Of a DNA stretch of 64,000 bases, positions 1-11,144 are shown one piece after another. Under the pieces are notes generated by a model. That model made no database searches and was not told the origin of the DNA. It saw only the letters and a list, made by a program, of their open reading frames with translations. The DNA is taken from contig NZ_LT853882.1 of NCBI RefSeq assembly GCF_900183975.1, forward strand, positions 3,155,501 through 3,219,500, written 5' to 3'. The position numbers and the translations under genes are program-made. The stretch's first letter is position 1; each line of letters opens with the position of its first letter. The DNA comes from Xanthomonas fragariae (lineage in GTDB: Bacteria > Pseudomonadota > Gammaproteobacteria > Xanthomonadales > Xanthomonadaceae).

Positions 1-457
1 CCACTACGCCATTGAAGTCGTTGAACGGACCATCGGTGACACGCACCATCTGACCTGGCTCGAACAACACCTTTGGACGCGGCTTCTCAACGCCGTCCTG
101 CACACGCTGAAGAATCGCATCAGCTTCTTCGTCACGAATCGGCAAAGGGCGATCAGCGGTGCCGCCAATAAAGCCCATCACCTTGGAAGTTTCCTTCACC
201 AAGTGCCAGCTTTCATTGTCAATGCGCGGGATACCGGCCTCTTCGTGCGTCTCGATCTGCACCAGCACATAGCCGGGGAAAAACTTGCGCTCAGACCGGC
301 GCTTTTGGCCGGCACGCATTTCGATGACCTCTTCTGTCGGCACCAGAACATCGCCGAAACGGTCTTCCATTTCGGTTCGCACGATTCGGTCGCGCAATGC
401 CTGCGCAACGGATTTTTCGAAGCCTGAATAGGCGTGAACGACATACCAACGCTTCAC
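1..457 (-). CDS. nusG: Transcription termination/antitermination factor NusG (3' part off the left edge)
   Basis: NusG binds RNA polymerase, suppresses pausing, and couples transcription to Rho or to the ribosome through its KOW domain. The visible 152 residues hold the NGN domain, opening [14 protein letters not shown] and including FFPGYVLVQ, with the linker and the start of the KOW domain at the edge. The start is a GTG at 455-457, with GAGGAG just upstream; no ATG in frame fits the family's N-terminus. It follows secE by 13 bases, the usual secE-nusG pair, and reads out of the window towards the expected ribosomal protein genes (inference). The C-terminus is not in the window. Confidence 0.97.
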   Translation of the reverse strand, partial: MKRWYVVHAYSGFEKSVAQALRDRIVRTEMEDRFGDVLVPTEEVIEMRAGQKRRSERKFFPGYVLVQIETHEEAGIPRIDNESWHLVKETSKVMGFIGGTADRPLPIRDEEADAILQRVQDGVEKPRPKVLFEPGQMVRVTDGPFNDFNGVV

Positions 458-470
458 TGCTTGATTCTCC

Positions 471-881
471 TCACCGAACCAGGAACCACTGCGTGAGCTT
501 CTGGATGACAAAGTCGAAGCCGCCCAACAGCAAACTCAGAATGATCACAACAACAATCACGACCCAGGTGGTGCGGATGGCTTCCTGGCGCGTTGGCCAG
601 ACCACCTTGCGAAGCTCGAACCTGGATTCGGACATGAATTCGCGGGTTTCCAGGCCTTTGCCGGTCCCCAAAAATACAAACACACCCGCCACCAGCCCCA
701 CGATCACGGCCAACGCACGCAATTGCGGCGTCCAGACCCCGAGCTGGCTGGCTCGCTCAGGTGCAGAAAACCAAAACCAGACAAACAACCCCGCAACCAC
801 CAGGAGCGCGGAGATGACGTATTTCACGATATCAGCGCTAGCAGCAGACGCGCTTTTAGAAGGTTCGATTTTGCTATTCAT
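471..881 (-). CDS. secE: Preprotein translocase subunit SecE
   Basis: SecE is the small essential clamp subunit of the SecYEG inner-membrane channel. This 136-residue protein has the proteobacterial long form. There are hydrophobic segments near residues 20-37 and 51-70, then the conserved amphipathic stretch around [16 protein letters not shown] (about 85-100), then the C-terminal membrane helix (about 105-125). The VVWPTRQE signature is the family hallmark. It lies between tRNA-Trp and nusG and is probably co-transcribed with tuf. No oddity is seen. Confidence 0.97.
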   Translation of the reverse strand: MNSKIEPSKSASAASADIVKYVISALLVVAGLFVWFWFSAPERASQLGVWTPQLRALAVIVGLVAGVFVFLGTGKGLETREFMSESRFELRKVVWPTRQEAIRTTWVVIVVVIILSLLLGGFDFVIQKLTQWFLVR

Positions 882-930
882 CCGGCTCTAGTTACCGATC
901 TGACCCGAATCGCTGGGCCGGAAAGAGGAG

Positions 931-1006
<76 letters not shown>

Positions 1007-1036
1007 ATGTACTCGTTTACCGCAAACCTTATTACA

Positions 1037-1073
1037 ACGAAGGCGGACCGAGGTTCAGCCGGCCCGCCTTCGT
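1037..1073 (-). terminator. Stem-loop between tuf and tRNA-Trp, possible partial terminator
   Basis: ACGAAGGCGG at 1037-1046 is perfectly complementary to CCGCCTTCGT at 1064-1073, giving a 10-bp stem with a 17-nt loop just downstream of tuf. The following minus-strand sequence has only a weak T content, so it may be an attenuator or processing site rather than a full terminator. It would help explain why tuf is expressed above the downstream secE-nusG (inference). Confidence 0.5.
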
Positions 1074-1111
1074 TTGAATCCATCCGCCGGAAGGCGGCTG
1101 GAAGCAGTTGC

Positions 1112-2302
<1,191 letters not shown>

Positions 2303-2348
2303 GGGTGCGTGTCTCGGTAATCGTTTGGAGTTGAAGACGATTGGGCAA

Positions 2349-2424
2349 TGGTGCTCACGAAAGGAATCGAACCTTCGACCTCCTCCTTACCAAGGAGGTG
2401 CTCTACCGACTGAGCTACGTGAGC
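2349..2424 (-). tRNA. tRNA-Thr (GGT)
   Basis: The 76-nt minus-strand tRNA has acceptor GCTCACG paired with CGTGAGC, anticodon stem CCTCC/GGAGG around loop TTGGTAA (anticodon GGT), an A discriminator and an encoded CCA. It lies 46 bases upstream of the tuf start, as in the E. coli thrT-tufB unit. Confidence 0.97.
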
Positions 2425-2458
2425 GTAGTTTTGTATTATGACACGCATTTGCGTTCAA

Positions 2459-2532
2459 TGGAGCGGGAGACGGGAATCGAACCCGCACCATCAGCTTGGA
2501 AGGCTGAGGTTCTACCGTTGAACTACTCCCGC
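2459..2532 (-). tRNA. tRNA-Gly (TCC)
   Basis: The 74-nt minus-strand tRNA has acceptor GCGGGAG paired with CTCCCGC, anticodon TCC in CCTTCCAAG, and an encoded CCA. It is the second of the three tRNAs leading the tuf transcription unit. Confidence 0.97.
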
Positions 2533-2561
2533 GCCGGGAACTGCGTGATACAACGTAAAAC

Positions 2562-2647
2562 TGGTGGAGGGAGGTGGATTCGAACCACCGAAGGCGTAAG
2601 CCAGCAGATTTACAGTCTGCCCCCGTTGGCCGCTTGGGTATCCCTCC
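2562..2647 (-). tRNA. tRNA-Tyr (GTA)
   Basis: The 86-nt class II tRNA has a long variable arm. The acceptor GGAGGGA pairs with TCCCTCC, the anticodon GTA lies in GACTGTAAATC, and the CCA is encoded. It is the first gene of the tRNA-tuf-secE-nusG unit. Confidence 0.97.
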
Positions 2648-2709
2648 AGCTTTTACTACCGGACCGGTGCGCAGTGACGCGAATTCGGTTCAGGCTGAAG
2701 CAGCCCATT

Positions 2710-2739
2710 ATTTTGTTGCGGGACACACCTAAGTGTCAA
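2710..2739 (-). promoter_or_regulatory. Sigma-70 promoter of the tRNA-tuf unit
   Basis: On the minus strand a perfect -35 TTGACA (2734-2739) is followed after 18 bases by CAAAAT (2710-2715), matching four of six bases of the -10 consensus. It lies about 60 bases upstream of tRNA-Tyr and is the only good consensus pair between ychF and the tRNA. Start-site placement is inferred, not shown. Confidence 0.65.
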
Positions 2740-2803
2740 CAAAAATCTTCAGCCAATCGTCACCGCTAGAAGACGCGCAACCGCAGGGACAACGCGCGAC
2801 CGG

Positions 2804-3895
2804 TCAAACGTTGAAGCGGAAATGCAGCACATCGCCTTCCTGGACGCGGTATTCCTTGCCTTCCAGACGTAGACGCCCCGCATCGCGCGCACCGGCTTCA
2901 CCACGGTACTTGATGAAGTCATCGAAGCCGATCGTCTCGGCGCGAATGAAGCCCTTTTCGAAATCGGTGTGGATCACTGCCGCAGCCTGCGGTGCGGTGG
3001 AACCGGCCTTGATCGTCCATGCGCGCACTTCCTTGACGCCTGCGGTGAAGTAGGTCTGCAGGCCAAGCAACCTGTAGGCAGCGCGAATGACGCGATTCAA
3101 TCCCGGCTCGTCCAGACCCAGATCGGCCAGGAAGGCGTCACGGTCTTCGTCGTCGAGCTGGGACAGTTCTTCTTCGATCGCTGCCGAGACCGGCACCACT
3201 TCGGCACCTTCGGTTGCAGCGTGCGCGCGCACCGCGTCTAGATGCGGATTGTTTTCGAAGCCGTCCTCGAGCACATTAGCGATGTACATCACCGGCTTGA
3301 GTGTCAACAAGAACAGATCGCGCACCAACGCCTTTTCTTCCTCATCCAGACCGGCTGCGCGCCCTGCCTTGCCATCGGCCAGCGCAGCCTGCAACTTGGC
3401 CAGCACCGGCTTACGTGCTGCAGCTTCCTTGTCGCCGCCCTTCGCGCTGCGCTCGGCACGATTGAACGCCTTTTCCACGCTCTCCAGATCGGCCAGCGCC
3501 AACTCGGTATCGATGGTTTCGATATCGGCGATCGGGTCGATCTTGTTGTTCACATGGATGATGTCGTCGTTCTCGAAGCAACGCACCACGTGGGTGATCG
3601 CATCGACTTCGCGAATATGCGCCAGGAACTTGTTGCCCAGCCCTTCACCGCTCGCCGCACCGGCGACCAAACCGGCGATGTCGACGAACTCGACCGCAGT
3701 CGGGATCAACTTCTGCGGCTTGACGATCTCTGCCAGCTGATTGAGGCGCAGATCCGGCACCGGCACGATGCCGACGTTCGGCTCGATGGTGCAGAACGGG
3801 AAATTGGCCGCAGCGATGCCGGCCTTGGTTAGCGCATTGAACAGGGTCGACTTGCCGACGTTGGGCAGACCGACGATGCCGCATTTGATACCCAT
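2804..3895 (-). CDS. ychF: Redox-regulated ribosome-associated ATPase YchF (OLA1 family)
   Basis: YchF is an Obg-family P-loop protein that prefers ATP and associates with ribosomes and oxidative stress control. The 363-aa length is normal. The Walker [10 protein letters not shown] lies near residue 9, [20 protein letters not shown] gives switch II near 72, and the C-terminal TGS-like domain ends HFRFNV. The G4 motif is degenerate, as is usual for the ATP-preferring YchF branch. It is read in the same direction as pth and rplY. Confidence 0.97.
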   Translation of the reverse strand: MGIKCGIVGLPNVGKSTLFNALTKAGIAAANFPFCTIEPNVGIVPVPDLRLNQLAEIVKPQKLIPTAVEFVDIAGLVAGAASGEGLGNKFLAHIREVDAITHVVRCFENDDIIHVNNKIDPIADIETIDTELALADLESVEKAFNRAERSAKGGDKEAAARKPVLAKLQAALADGKAGRAAGLDEEEKALVRDLFLLTLKPVMYIANVLEDGFENNPHLDAVRAHAATEGAEVVPVSAAIEEELSQLDDEDRDAFLADLGLDEPGLNRVIRAAYRLLGLQTYFTAGVKEVRAWTIKAGSTAPQAAAVIHTDFEKGFIRAETIGFDDFIKYRGEAGARDAGRLRLEGKEYRVQEGDVLHFRFNV

Positions 3896-3969
3896 GGGTC
3901 ACATCCGGGATTTGGGGTTCGGGATTGGAGATTCGTCACGCCGCGCGGCTGCAAATCCCCACTCCCCAA

Positions 3970-4554
3970 TCACGCATTCCTGTTTGTGTGCAGGCGCTTC
4001 ATCGCTTCATTGAAATTGCCATCCATCGCCAGTGGCAGTACGTCAATGGCAGCGTCCACTGCAGCGCCGATCGCTGCATCGTCGTCGCGCCCTGCCCGCC
4101 CCAGCACCCAGGGCACCACACGGTCCTTGTGGCCTGGATGACCGATACCGATGCGCAAACGGTGAAATTTGCCGTGCCCGAGCAGGCCAATGGTGTCGCG
4201 CAAGCCGTTTTGGCCACCGTGACCACCGTCGAACTTGAACCGCGCCGTACCCGGTGCCAGGTCCAGTTCGTCGTGTGCGACGAGCAGCTGCTCCGGCTCG
4301 ATCTTCCAGAACCGCAACGCAGCGGTAATCGATTTGCCACTGAGATTCATGAAGGTGGCCGGCTTGAGCAGCCAGACCCGCCGTCCCGCGATGTCGACCC
4401 TGGCGGTCTCTCCGAACAACTTGCCGTCCAACGCCCAGCGCGCGCCGCTGCGCTCGACAATGGCATCGACGAAACGAAACCCGGCGTTGTGCCGGGTCTG
4501 CGCGTGTTCCGGACCGGGATTCCCGAGTCCGACGATCAGGCCAAGTGCAGACAT
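3970..4554 (-). CDS. pth: Peptidyl-tRNA hydrolase
   Basis: Pth frees tRNA from prematurely released peptidyl-tRNA. The motifs are LIVGLGNPG at the N-terminus, RHNAGF with the catalytic His, KPATFMNLSG, HDELD and GGHGGQNGL. I chose the ATG at 4552-4554, which gives 194 aa, the E. coli length. Longer in-frame starts upstream (a GTG at 4563) would add residues not expected in the family. It lies between rplY (51 bases upstream) and ychF, the common rplY-pth-ychF order. Confidence 0.96.
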   Translation of the reverse strand: MSALGLIVGLGNPGPEHAQTRHNAGFRFVDAIVERSGARWALDGKLFGETARVDIAGRRVWLLKPATFMNLSGKSITAALRFWKIEPEQLLVAHDELDLAPGTARFKFDGGHGGQNGLRDTIGLLGHGKFHRLRIGIGHPGHKDRVVPWVLGRAGRDDDAAIGAAVDAAIDVLPLAMDGNFNEAMKRLHTNRNA

Positions 4555-4605
4555 GCCAGTCACCGCAGCCGATCCCTCGCGCAATGCGAGAGATCGGCCA
4601 ACGGA

Positions 4606-5238
4606 TTACTTGGTTTCGGTGCCTTCGCTGCCTTCTTCACCGGCAGCGTCTTCTTCAATGCGCACGTGCTTGGCGGCGACTACAGCCACGTCGTGCTCCT
4701 TACCCAGCTTCAGCTCCGGAATTTCAACGCCGGCCGGCAGCTTGAGCTCGGACAAGTGGATCACGTTACCCACTTCAAGAGCACCAAGGTCGACTTCGAT
4801 GAACTCCGGCAGATCCTTCGGCAAGCAGACCACCTGGACTTCGTTGAGTTCATGGGTAACAACCACGTCGCTCGACTTGCCAGCCGGCGAGGTCGCTTCA
4901 TTGATGAAATGTAGCGGCACGGCGGCGCTGAGCGTCTCGTTAGCGCTGACGCGCTGGAAGTCGATGTGGATGATCAGCTGCTTGAACGGATGGCGCTGCA
5001 TGTCACGCAGCAGCACCTGCTGCATCTCGCCATTGAGGTTCAGGTCTAGGATAGACGAGTAAAACCACTCGTTCTGCTGGGCAAGCCAGATCTGCTCGTG
5101 GTTGAGCTGGATGCTGACCGGTTCGAGTTCGCCACCGTAAACGATGGCCGGAATGACGCCAGCGCGACGTAGGCGGCGGCTCGCACCCTTCCCCTCGTTC
5201 GCGCGGCGCTCGACCTTGATTTCATGTGTCTTTACCAT
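4606..5238 (-). CDS. rplY: 50S ribosomal protein L25, long CTC form
   Basis: L25 binds 5S rRNA in the large subunit. At 210 aa this is the long CTC/TL5 form. The N-terminal L25 domain (about 1-95) starts MVKTHEIKVERRANEGKGAS, with the RRLRRAGVIPAIVYGG signature. The C-terminal beta domain (about 100-190) is followed by an acidic tail rich in Glu and Gly. It precedes pth on the same strand and follows prs. Confidence 0.96.
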   Translation of the reverse strand: MVKTHEIKVERRANEGKGASRRLRRAGVIPAIVYGGELEPVSIQLNHEQIWLAQQNEWFYSSILDLNLNGEMQQVLLRDMQRHPFKQLIIHIDFQRVSANETLSAAVPLHFINEATSPAGKSSDVVVTHELNEVQVVCLPKDLPEFIEVDLGALEVGNVIHLSELKLPAGVEIPELKLGKEHDVAVVAAKHVRIEEDAAGEEGSEGTETK

Positions 5239-5348
5239 TGAATTTGACTACCTGTTTTGGAATATCGCCTCGCGGCGATTAAACGTCTCACCCGCGACCA
5301 GGAGAGACAGATTGCAGCGCCTGGTAGATCCAGACGCCGAATGCGGCG

Positions 5349-6308
5349 TCAGTCGACGTAGAGCGAGCTCACCGACTCGCCGAAGGCGATACGGCGGATG
5401 GTCTCGGCTAGCAGCTCGGCCACGCTCAGCTGACGAATCTTGGCGCAGGTGCGCGCCGCTTCGTTCAGTGGAATCGTGTCGGTGACCACCAGCTCGTCGA
5501 GTTGCGAATTGTTGATGTTGTCCACCGCCGGGCCGGACAGCACCGGGTGGGTAATGTAGGCCACGACTTTGAGGGCGCCGCGCTGCTTGAGCGCTGCAGC
5601 GGCCGCACATAAAGTGCCGGCGGTATCGACCAGATCGTCGACCAGCACGCAGGTCTTGCCCTGCACGTCGCCGATGATGTTCATCACCGTGGCGACGTTG
5701 GCGCGCGGACGGCGCTTGTCGATGATGGCCAGATCCGCATCGTCCAGGCGCTTGGCGACGGCGCGCGCGCGCACCACGCCACCCACGTCCGGCGAGACCA
5801 CGATCAGGTTGTCGGTGCCGTAGGCGCGCCAGATGTCGGCCAGCAGCAGCGGCGAGGCGTAGACGTTGTCGACCGGCACATCGAAGAAGCCCTGAATCTG
5901 GTCTGCGTGCAGATCAACCGTCAACACGCGGTCAGCCTCCATCGCGCAAATCATCTTGGCGGCGACCTTGGCGGTGATCGGCACACGCGAGGAACGCATG
6001 CGGCGGTCCTGACGCGAATAACCGAAATACGGGATCACCGCAGTGACCGACGCGGCGCTGGCGCGCTTGAGCGCGTCGATCAGCACCAATAGCTCCATCA
6101 GATTCTCGGCGCTCGGCGCGCAGGTCGGCTGAATGACGAACACTTCCTGCCGGCGCACGCTTTCTTCAATCTCGACCTGCACTTCGCCATCGGAAAAGCG
6201 CGTGACCAGCGCTTTGCCCATGCGAACGCCCAGCTCCTTGCAAATGCTCAGGGCAAGCGGCTTGTTGGCATTGCCGGAGAACACCAGCAGATTACGTTGG
6301 TCTTGCAT
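5349..6308 (-). CDS. prs: Ribose-phosphate pyrophosphokinase (PRPP synthase)
   Basis: Prs makes PRPP from ribose 5-phosphate and ATP for purine, pyrimidine, His and Trp synthesis. The 319-aa length is typical. The flexible-loop region around [14 protein letters not shown] and the PRPP-binding loop [14 protein letters not shown] (about 219-232) are present, as is the N-terminal [10 protein letters not shown]. It sits between tRNA-Gln and rplY, an order common in gammaproteobacteria (ispE-prs-rplY-pth-ychF). Confidence 0.97.
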   Translation of the reverse strand: MQDQRNLLVFSGNANKPLALSICKELGVRMGKALVTRFSDGEVQVEIEESVRRQEVFVIQPTCAPSAENLMELLVLIDALKRASAASVTAVIPYFGYSRQDRRMRSSRVPITAKVAAKMICAMEADRVLTVDLHADQIQGFFDVPVDNVYASPLLLADIWRAYGTDNLIVVSPDVGGVVRARAVAKRLDDADLAIIDKRRPRANVATVMNIIGDVQGKTCVLVDDLVDTAGTLCAAAAALKQRGALKVVAYITHPVLSGPAVDNINNSQLDELVVTDTIPLNEAARTCAKIRQLSVAELLAETIRRIAFGESVSSLYVD

Positions 6309-6460
6309 GGGATCTCTCGGGCGCGGCTAAGAGCTGCGGGTCGATGGTGGAGCGGGTTAAAGCCAAACCAATGCCGGGCTTTTTGTTCAATCCCCGCATA
6401 GCTGGATGAGCGGATGTGCGGGGTTTTACAGAGGGAACTGCATTTACGGCTCTTGCAGAA

Positions 6461-6488
6461 AGATCTGCATCTACAGATCTGCATCAAC
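6461..6488. repeat. Two tandem 14-bp units beside tRNA-Gln
   Basis: AGATCTGCATCTAC at 6461-6474 is followed directly by AGATCTGCATCAAC at 6475-6488, 13 of 14 bases identical. They abut the 3' end of tRNA-Gln (6493), between that tRNA and prs. They may be a small duplication scar or affect 3'-end processing; no known element is recognised. Confidence 0.6.
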
Positions 6489-6492
6489 AAAC

Positions 6493-6569
6493 TGGCAGGG
6501 GCGGTAGGATTCGAACCTACGAATGCCAGGATCAAAACCTGGTGCCTTGGGCCTCTTGGCGACGCCCCT
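6493..6569 (-). tRNA. tRNA-Gln (TTG)
   Basis: The minus-strand tRNA has acceptor AGGGGCG paired with CGCCCCT, anticodon stem CCAGG/CCTGG around loop TTTTGAT (anticodon TTG), a G discriminator and an encoded CCA. It lies only a few bases after the ispE stop codon and before prs, so it is probably co-transcribed with ispE. Confidence 0.96.
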
Positions 6570-6572
6570 GCA

Positions 6573-7442
6573 TCAAAACTTCATCGCGTCCAGTGTATCG
6601 AGCAATGGCGAGTGCGCTGCACCCTCCACCACCCACGCTCGCAGGCTATTCGGCAACTGCGCCAAGGCCTGCTCTGCAGCAGCGCGCGTGGCGAACTCGA
6701 CGAAACACCCACTCCCTGACCCGGTCAAACGCGGCGTCCCGATCCGGGAAAGCGCCTGGAATACTGCCTCGACGGCAGGTTCGCGGCGCCTTAAGACCGG
6801 CTCGAACGCATTGTCGAGCAGGGAACCAGAAGCCAAGTCCGCTATTTTCACGGGCGCAGCATCCCGCGTCAATTCCTGTGATTGAAATAAGAACGACGTA
6901 GGCACGTGAACGCCCGGATCGACCAGCACGTAGGCCGCCTCTGGAAGGGCCATCGGGGTCAGCTGTTCGCCCACCCCTTCAGCCCAGGCATTGCGACCGC
7001 GCACGAACACCGGCACGTCGGCACCCAGCCGCAGGCCCAATTCGGCCAGTGCATCGACCGGCGAGCCCAGGCTCCATAAGGCATTGAGCGCGACTAGCGC
7101 GGTGGCCGCGTCCGAAGACCCGCCGCCGAAGCCGCCGCCAGCGGGGATGCGTTTGTCGACCCGGATGTCAGCGCCGGCCTGGCTACCGGTGCTGGATTGC
7201 AGCAGGCGCGCGGCGCGGATCACCAAGTCGTCGTCCTCGGCCACCCCCGGCACACTGCGGCCGACGCGCCGGATCAGGCCGTCGCTGCGCAAACGAAGAT
7301 AAACGGTGTCCCCCCAGTCCAGCAGCCGGAACACGGTTTGCAGCAGGTGGTAGCCGTCGGCGCGGCGCCCGGTGATCTGCAGGAACAGATTGAGCTTGGC
7401 CGGCGCGGGCCACGCCGACCAGCTCGCTTGCGGTGCAGACAT
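6573..7442 (-). CDS. ispE: 4-diphosphocytidyl-2-C-methyl-D-erythritol kinase
   Basis: IspE phosphorylates CDP-methylerythritol in the MEP route to isoprenoids. It is a GHMP kinase. The N-terminal [21 protein letters not shown] carries the catalytic Lys, [17 protein letters not shown] is the ATP-binding loop, and [11 protein letters not shown] lies near the C-terminus. I place the start at the ATG at 7440-7442, which overlaps the lolB stop as TGATG and gives 289 aa. An in-frame ATG 18 bases upstream is the alternative. LolB-ispE coupling is common in gammaproteobacteria. Confidence 0.95.
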   Translation of the reverse strand: MSAPQASWSAWPAPAKLNLFLQITGRRADGYHLLQTVFRLLDWGDTVYLRLRSDGLIRRVGRSVPGVAEDDDLVIRAARLLQSSTGSQAGADIRVDKRIPAGGGFGGGSSDAATALVALNALWSLGSPVDALAELGLRLGADVPVFVRGRNAWAEGVGEQLTPMALPEAAYVLVDPGVHVPTSFLFQSQELTRDAAPVKIADLASGSLLDNAFEPVLRRREPAVEAVFQALSRIGTPRLTGSGSGCFVEFATRAAAEQALAQLPNSLRAWVVEGAAHSPLLDTLDAMKF

Positions 7443-8095
7443 CAGGGCGAAACCGTCCATTGATCGACCAGCAGGCGCACCTTGGCGTCACCATTGCGGG
7501 CTTCGAGGCGCTGCGGCAGCTCCGGCCGACCGTTGTTGGCGGGCGCCCAGGCGAGAAAATCGATGGTCCAGCCGTCTTGTTGCACGGTGCGCGGGCGGCC
7601 TGCGGAGTCCAGATCGACACGCTCGGCGCCCGCGTCCGCGATCCGCAGCGCGCGAACCCAATCCGGCATCTGGTTGACCGGGATGGTCCAGCCGGTTGCT
7701 TCCAGCAATATCTGCTCGGCGTCGGGACCGCTGCGCGGACCGCCTTCCAGCCCCTCCAGGCGCCCGGCACCACTGGTGGTGTCGCCGGTAAGCACCCAGC
7801 TCTGCCTGGTCACCGGCGCGCTGAGTTGCACGCGGTAGCGCGGGCCGTCTTGTTGCCAGTCGATGTGGCCGCTGCCGCCATTGCGGTCCTTGCTGATCGC
7901 CACCCGCCCCTGGAACGACCAGTTCGGGTGCGCCTGCAGCCATACCTGGCGGGCGGTTTCGGCCTGGCGGGCGCTATCGGAGACCTGCTCAACCGCAGCC
8001 GCACCGCCGCCCTGCCCGCGCGGCATGCTGACGCAGGCCGATAGCCCGACGAGCACCAACCCGCTCAGGGCCAGTGCCCGGATCGCACTGCTCAT
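7442..8095 (-). CDS. lolB: Outer-membrane lipoprotein insertase LolB
   Basis: LolB receives lipoproteins from LolA and inserts them into the outer membrane. The 217-aa product begins with a lipoprotein signal ending in the lipobox LSAC (Cys near residue 21). The mature domain carries [12 protein letters not shown] and [11 protein letters not shown], typical of the LolB half-barrel. It overlaps the upstream TPR gene by four bases (ATGA) and ispE by a shared TGATG, so the three genes are translationally linked. Confidence 0.93.
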   Translation of the reverse strand: MSSAIRALALSGLVLVGLSACVSMPRGQGGGAAAVEQVSDSARQAETARQVWLQAHPNWSFQGRVAISKDRNGGSGHIDWQQDGPRYRVQLSAPVTRQSWVLTGDTTSGAGRLEGLEGGPRSGPDAEQILLEATGWTIPVNQMPDWVRALRIADAGAERVDLDSAGRPRTVQQDGWTIDFLAWAPANNGRPELPQRLEARNGDAKVRLLVDQWTVSP

Positions 8096-9780
8096 AGGCC
8101 GAACTTTTCCGCGGCGCGTTGCAGCGCGCGGTTATCGGGATCGATGCGGCGCGCCTCATCGAAATAGCGCCGCGCCTCGTCCTGCTTGCCGCTGACCCAC
8201 AGCACCTCGCCCACATGCGCGGCGATTTCCGGGTCCTTGACCAATGCCCAGGCGCGACGCAATTGCAGCAGTGCTTCCTTGGTGCGGCCCATGCGATACA
8301 GCACCCAGCCGTAGCTATCGACGATGGCCGGATTATCCGGGTCGGTGGTGCGGGCGCGGTCAATCAGCGCCAGCGCCTCCTCGTAGCGGGTGGTGCGATC
8401 GGCCAACGTGTAACCCAGCGCGTTGAGTGCTGCAACGTTTTCCGGCTCTGCAACCAGGATCTTGCGCAGATCGGCCTCGGCGCGCGCAACATCGTCGCGC
8501 CGCTCCCAGGCCAGCCCGCGGGCGTACAAAAGTGCGCTGTCGTCAGGGTAGGCAGCCAGGCCACGCTCGAAGGCATCCAGTTCGCCCCGGGCATCGTCGG
8601 CGCGCTGATGCAGTTCGGCTTCGAGCACGTAGGCATCGCGACGCGCGTCGTCGTCAGCGCTAGCGTCGCTTTGCAATGCACGGGCTTCGGCAAGCGCTTC
8701 GGGCTTGCGGCCCAGTTCGTACAGCGCACCGGCGGCACGCAAGCGCGCTTCGCTCATCTGCGGGCCGCCAGACACGCCGCGATACCACTCCACGGCTTCG
8801 CCGTAGCGCTTGAGGAACTCGGCGATCTTGCCGAGCAGTAGACGCCGGTCCGGGTCGGGCTTGGTCGCGCTGCTGTTGAGCTCGCCGTACAGCGCCTCCA
8901 GCGCGGTGCGATCCTTTTCCTTGGCAAGCATGGAGGCGCGCAACCCATAGGTCTGGGTGTCCTGGGGCCCGGTCGAAAGCACGTGCGCAGCGGCTTCGGT
9001 CTGGCCCATGGCGTCGTAGGCGAAGGCCAACGCGCCACGCAACTCGGAATCTTTCACCGCCCGCGGTTCAACATTCTTCAGCAGCGTCAGGGCTTGGTCG
9101 TTCTTGCCTTCCTGCTGCAGCTGGGTGGCATGCAACAGGGTCACGCGCGGTTCTTCGGGAAAGCGGCGCACCACTTCGTCGACGATGCGCTTGGCCAATG
9201 CCGGGCGCTCCATGCGCAGCGCGAGCCTGCCGAACTCCTGCCATGCCTCGATCTGGTTGGGGATGGCACCGGCCTTGACCAGGTCTTCGAGCACGTCGGC
9301 CGAGGCTTCCGGCTCGCGCCCGCCGTTGGCCAAGGCGATCAGTGCGAAGCGCCAGCCGCGCGGGCCGGGCTCCTTGAGCAGGCCAAGCAAATCGCGGCGG
9401 GCGGTGCGCAAATCGTTGCGACGCAGGGCCAGCGAGGCCTCGGTGCTGCGCATGGACATCGACGACGGCGCGCGGGAACGCCACAACGCCAGAGCTTCGA
9501 TGGCACGCGGGTCGTCGTTTGCCAGCATGGCAATGCGGGCGGCACGTTCGGCCAGCCCCGCGTCGTCGGCTTCGGCCTTGGCGGCGTCCAGATAGGCGCG
9601 GGCGGCAGCGTCCAACTGCCCGGCCTGCAGGGCAAATTCGCCAGCGAGCACGGGTTCGAGCGACGTGGTGTCGGCGCTGCCTGGGGAAGGAGCGGGCAGT
9701 GCTTTTTTGGGTGCTGCGATGGAACTGGCGGAGACTGCTACCAGCAAAAGAACACTCAGGATGCGAATCGATACAGGCAT
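8092..9780 (-). CDS. Exported TPR-repeat protein
   Basis: I do not assign a specific function. The 562-aa product starts with a cleavable signal peptide (ISILSVLL-type hydrophobic core, cleavage near SSIAAP). It then consists of TPR-like helical repeats, clearest in the C-terminal third ([40 protein letters not shown]). Such proteins next to lolB often act in the periplasm as protein-protein scaffolds; the link to lipoprotein export is inference. The ATG at 9778-9780 is chosen over an in-frame TTG nine bases upstream. It is divergent from hemA, with a 65-base spacer. Confidence 0.88.
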   Translation of the reverse strand: MPVSIRILSVLLLVAVSASSIAAPKKALPAPSPGSADTTSLEPVLAGEFALQAGQLDAAARAYLDAAKAEADDAGLAERAARIAMLANDDPRAIEALALWRSRAPSSMSMRSTEASLALRRNDLRTARRDLLGLLKEPGPRGWRFALIALANGGREPEASADVLEDLVKAGAIPNQIEAWQEFGRLALRMERPALAKRIVDEVVRRFPEEPRVTLLHATQLQQEGKNDQALTLLKNVEPRAVKDSELRGALAFAYDAMGQTEAAAHVLSTGPQDTQTYGLRASMLAKEKDRTALEALYGELNSSATKPDPDRRLLLGKIAEFLKRYGEAVEWYRGVSGGPQMSEARLRAAGALYELGRKPEALAEARALQSDASADDDARRDAYVLEAELHQRADDARGELDAFERGLAAYPDDSALLYARGLAWERRDDVARAEADLRKILVAEPENVAALNALGYTLADRTTRYEEALALIDRARTTDPDNPAIVDSYGWVLYRMGRTKEALLQLRRAWALVKDPEIAAHVGEVLWVSGKQDEARRYFDEARRIDPDNRALQRAAEKFGL

Positions 9781-9845
9781 CTGGGGCAACCGGGCCGTAA
9801 AATGGGGCCCTGAATGGCCGCCAGCTTATCGCAAGCAACTGAACA

Positions 9846-11144
9846 ATGACGTTGTGGGTGCTCGGACTGAATCACCAGACCGCACCTGTGGACCTGCGCG
9901 AACGCGTGGCGTTCGCAGGTGACGCGTTGCCGCGCGCGCTTGAATCATTACGTGCGCTGCCGCAGGTGAGCGAGGTCGCGCTGCTGTCCACCTGCAACCG
10001 CACCGAACTGTATGCCATGGCCGATGACCCGCGCAGCCTGGTGATCTGGCTAGATACGCATGCGCCTGGATTGAGCGGTTATCTGTATCAGCACCAGGAA
10101 GCTGAGGCGGTGCGCCATCTGTTCCGCGTTGCCACGGGGCTGGATTCGATGGTGCTGGGCGAGCCGCAGATTCTGGGTCAGGTGAAAGATGCCTGGGCCG
10201 TGGCGCGTGCGCATGGCGCGCTGGGCAGTGGACTAGACCGGTTGTTCCAGCAGACATTCTCAGTGGCCAAGCGTGCACGTACCGACACACGCGTCGGCGC
10301 CAATCCGGTCTCGGTGGCGTCCACCGCAGTGCGACTGGCGCAGGAATCCTTCGCCCGGCTCAACGAATCCACAGTGCTGCTGATCGGCGCCGGCGAGACC
10401 ATCGAGCTGGCCTCCAAGCATTTGAGCGAAGCCCGCGTGCACCGTTTGCTGTTCGCCAATCGCACGCTCGCGCATGCACAGACGCTGGCCAGCCAACACG
10501 GTGGCTATGCACTGCCACTGACCGATCTGGAACGCCATCTTGCCGAGGCCGACGTGGTGTTCTCGGCTACCGCTGCGCGCGGGCCGATCGTGACCCGGGT
10601 GCAGATGGTGCAGGCGCTGCGTGCGCGCAAACGCAAGCCGATGCTGTTGTTCGATCTGGCAGTGCCGCGCGATATCGAGGCCTCGGTGGCCGAACTGAGC
10701 GACGCCTACCTGTACACGGTGGACGATCTGGAACGTGCGGTCGAAGACAACTGCCGAGGCCGTCGTGAGGCGGCCGACCAAGCCGAGGCGATCATCGACC
10801 TGCAGGTGGCGCGCTATGTCGAAACCTTGCAAGCCAACGCGCGCCAGGCACCGCTCAAGCGGCTACGCGCGTTCGGCGACAGTACCCGCGACGAACTGCT
10901 GGCCAAAGCCCGCCAGCAATTGCATAGCGGCAAACCGGCCGACGAAGTACTTGAACAACTGGCGCATGCGCTGACCAACCGGTTGCTGCATCCGCCGACC
11001 GCCGCCCTGCGCGATGCGGCGCTCCACAACGACCTGGAATTGACCAACGCGGCCGACCGGCTATTCCCTGAAAAACCGGGTTACCAACATCCACCTTTAG
11101 CTACACCAATCGTGAGGACTGATGACGCCGACCCTGCGCCGTAA
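9846..11144 (+). CDS. hemA: Glutamyl-tRNA reductase
   Basis: HemA reduces glutamyl-tRNA(Glu) to glutamate-1-semialdehyde, the first step of C5 tetrapyrrole synthesis. The 432-aa protein has the catalytic Cys50 in [10 protein letters not shown], the [17 protein letters not shown] signature (about 98-114), the NADPH-binding segment around [12 protein letters not shown], and the C-terminal dimerisation helix. It overlaps prfA by 23 bases, the usual hemA-prfA pair. Confidence 0.98.
   Translation: MTLWVLGLNHQTAPVDLRERVAFAGDALPRALESLRALPQVSEVALLSTCNRTELYAMADDPRSLVIWLDTHAPGLSGYLYQHQEAEAVRHLFRVATGLDSMVLGEPQILGQVKDAWAVARAHGALGSGLDRLFQQTFSVAKRARTDTRVGANPVSVASTAVRLAQESFARLNESTVLLIGAGETIELASKHLSEARVHRLLFANRTLAHAQTLASQHGGYALPLTDLERHLAEADVVFSATAARGPIVTRVQMVQALRARKRKPMLLFDLAVPRDIEASVAELSDAYLYTVDDLERAVEDNCRGRREAADQAEAIIDLQVARYVETLQANARQAPLKRLRAFGDSTRDELLAKARQQLHSGKPADEVLEQLAHALTNRLLHPPTAALRDAALHNDLELTNAADRLFPEKPGYQHPPLATPIVRTDDADPAP

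Noticed and set aside
6461-6488. CRISPR-like repeat
   Set aside because: Only two adjacent 14-bp units with no spacers; the same holds for the 17-bp and 9-bp tandem repeats.
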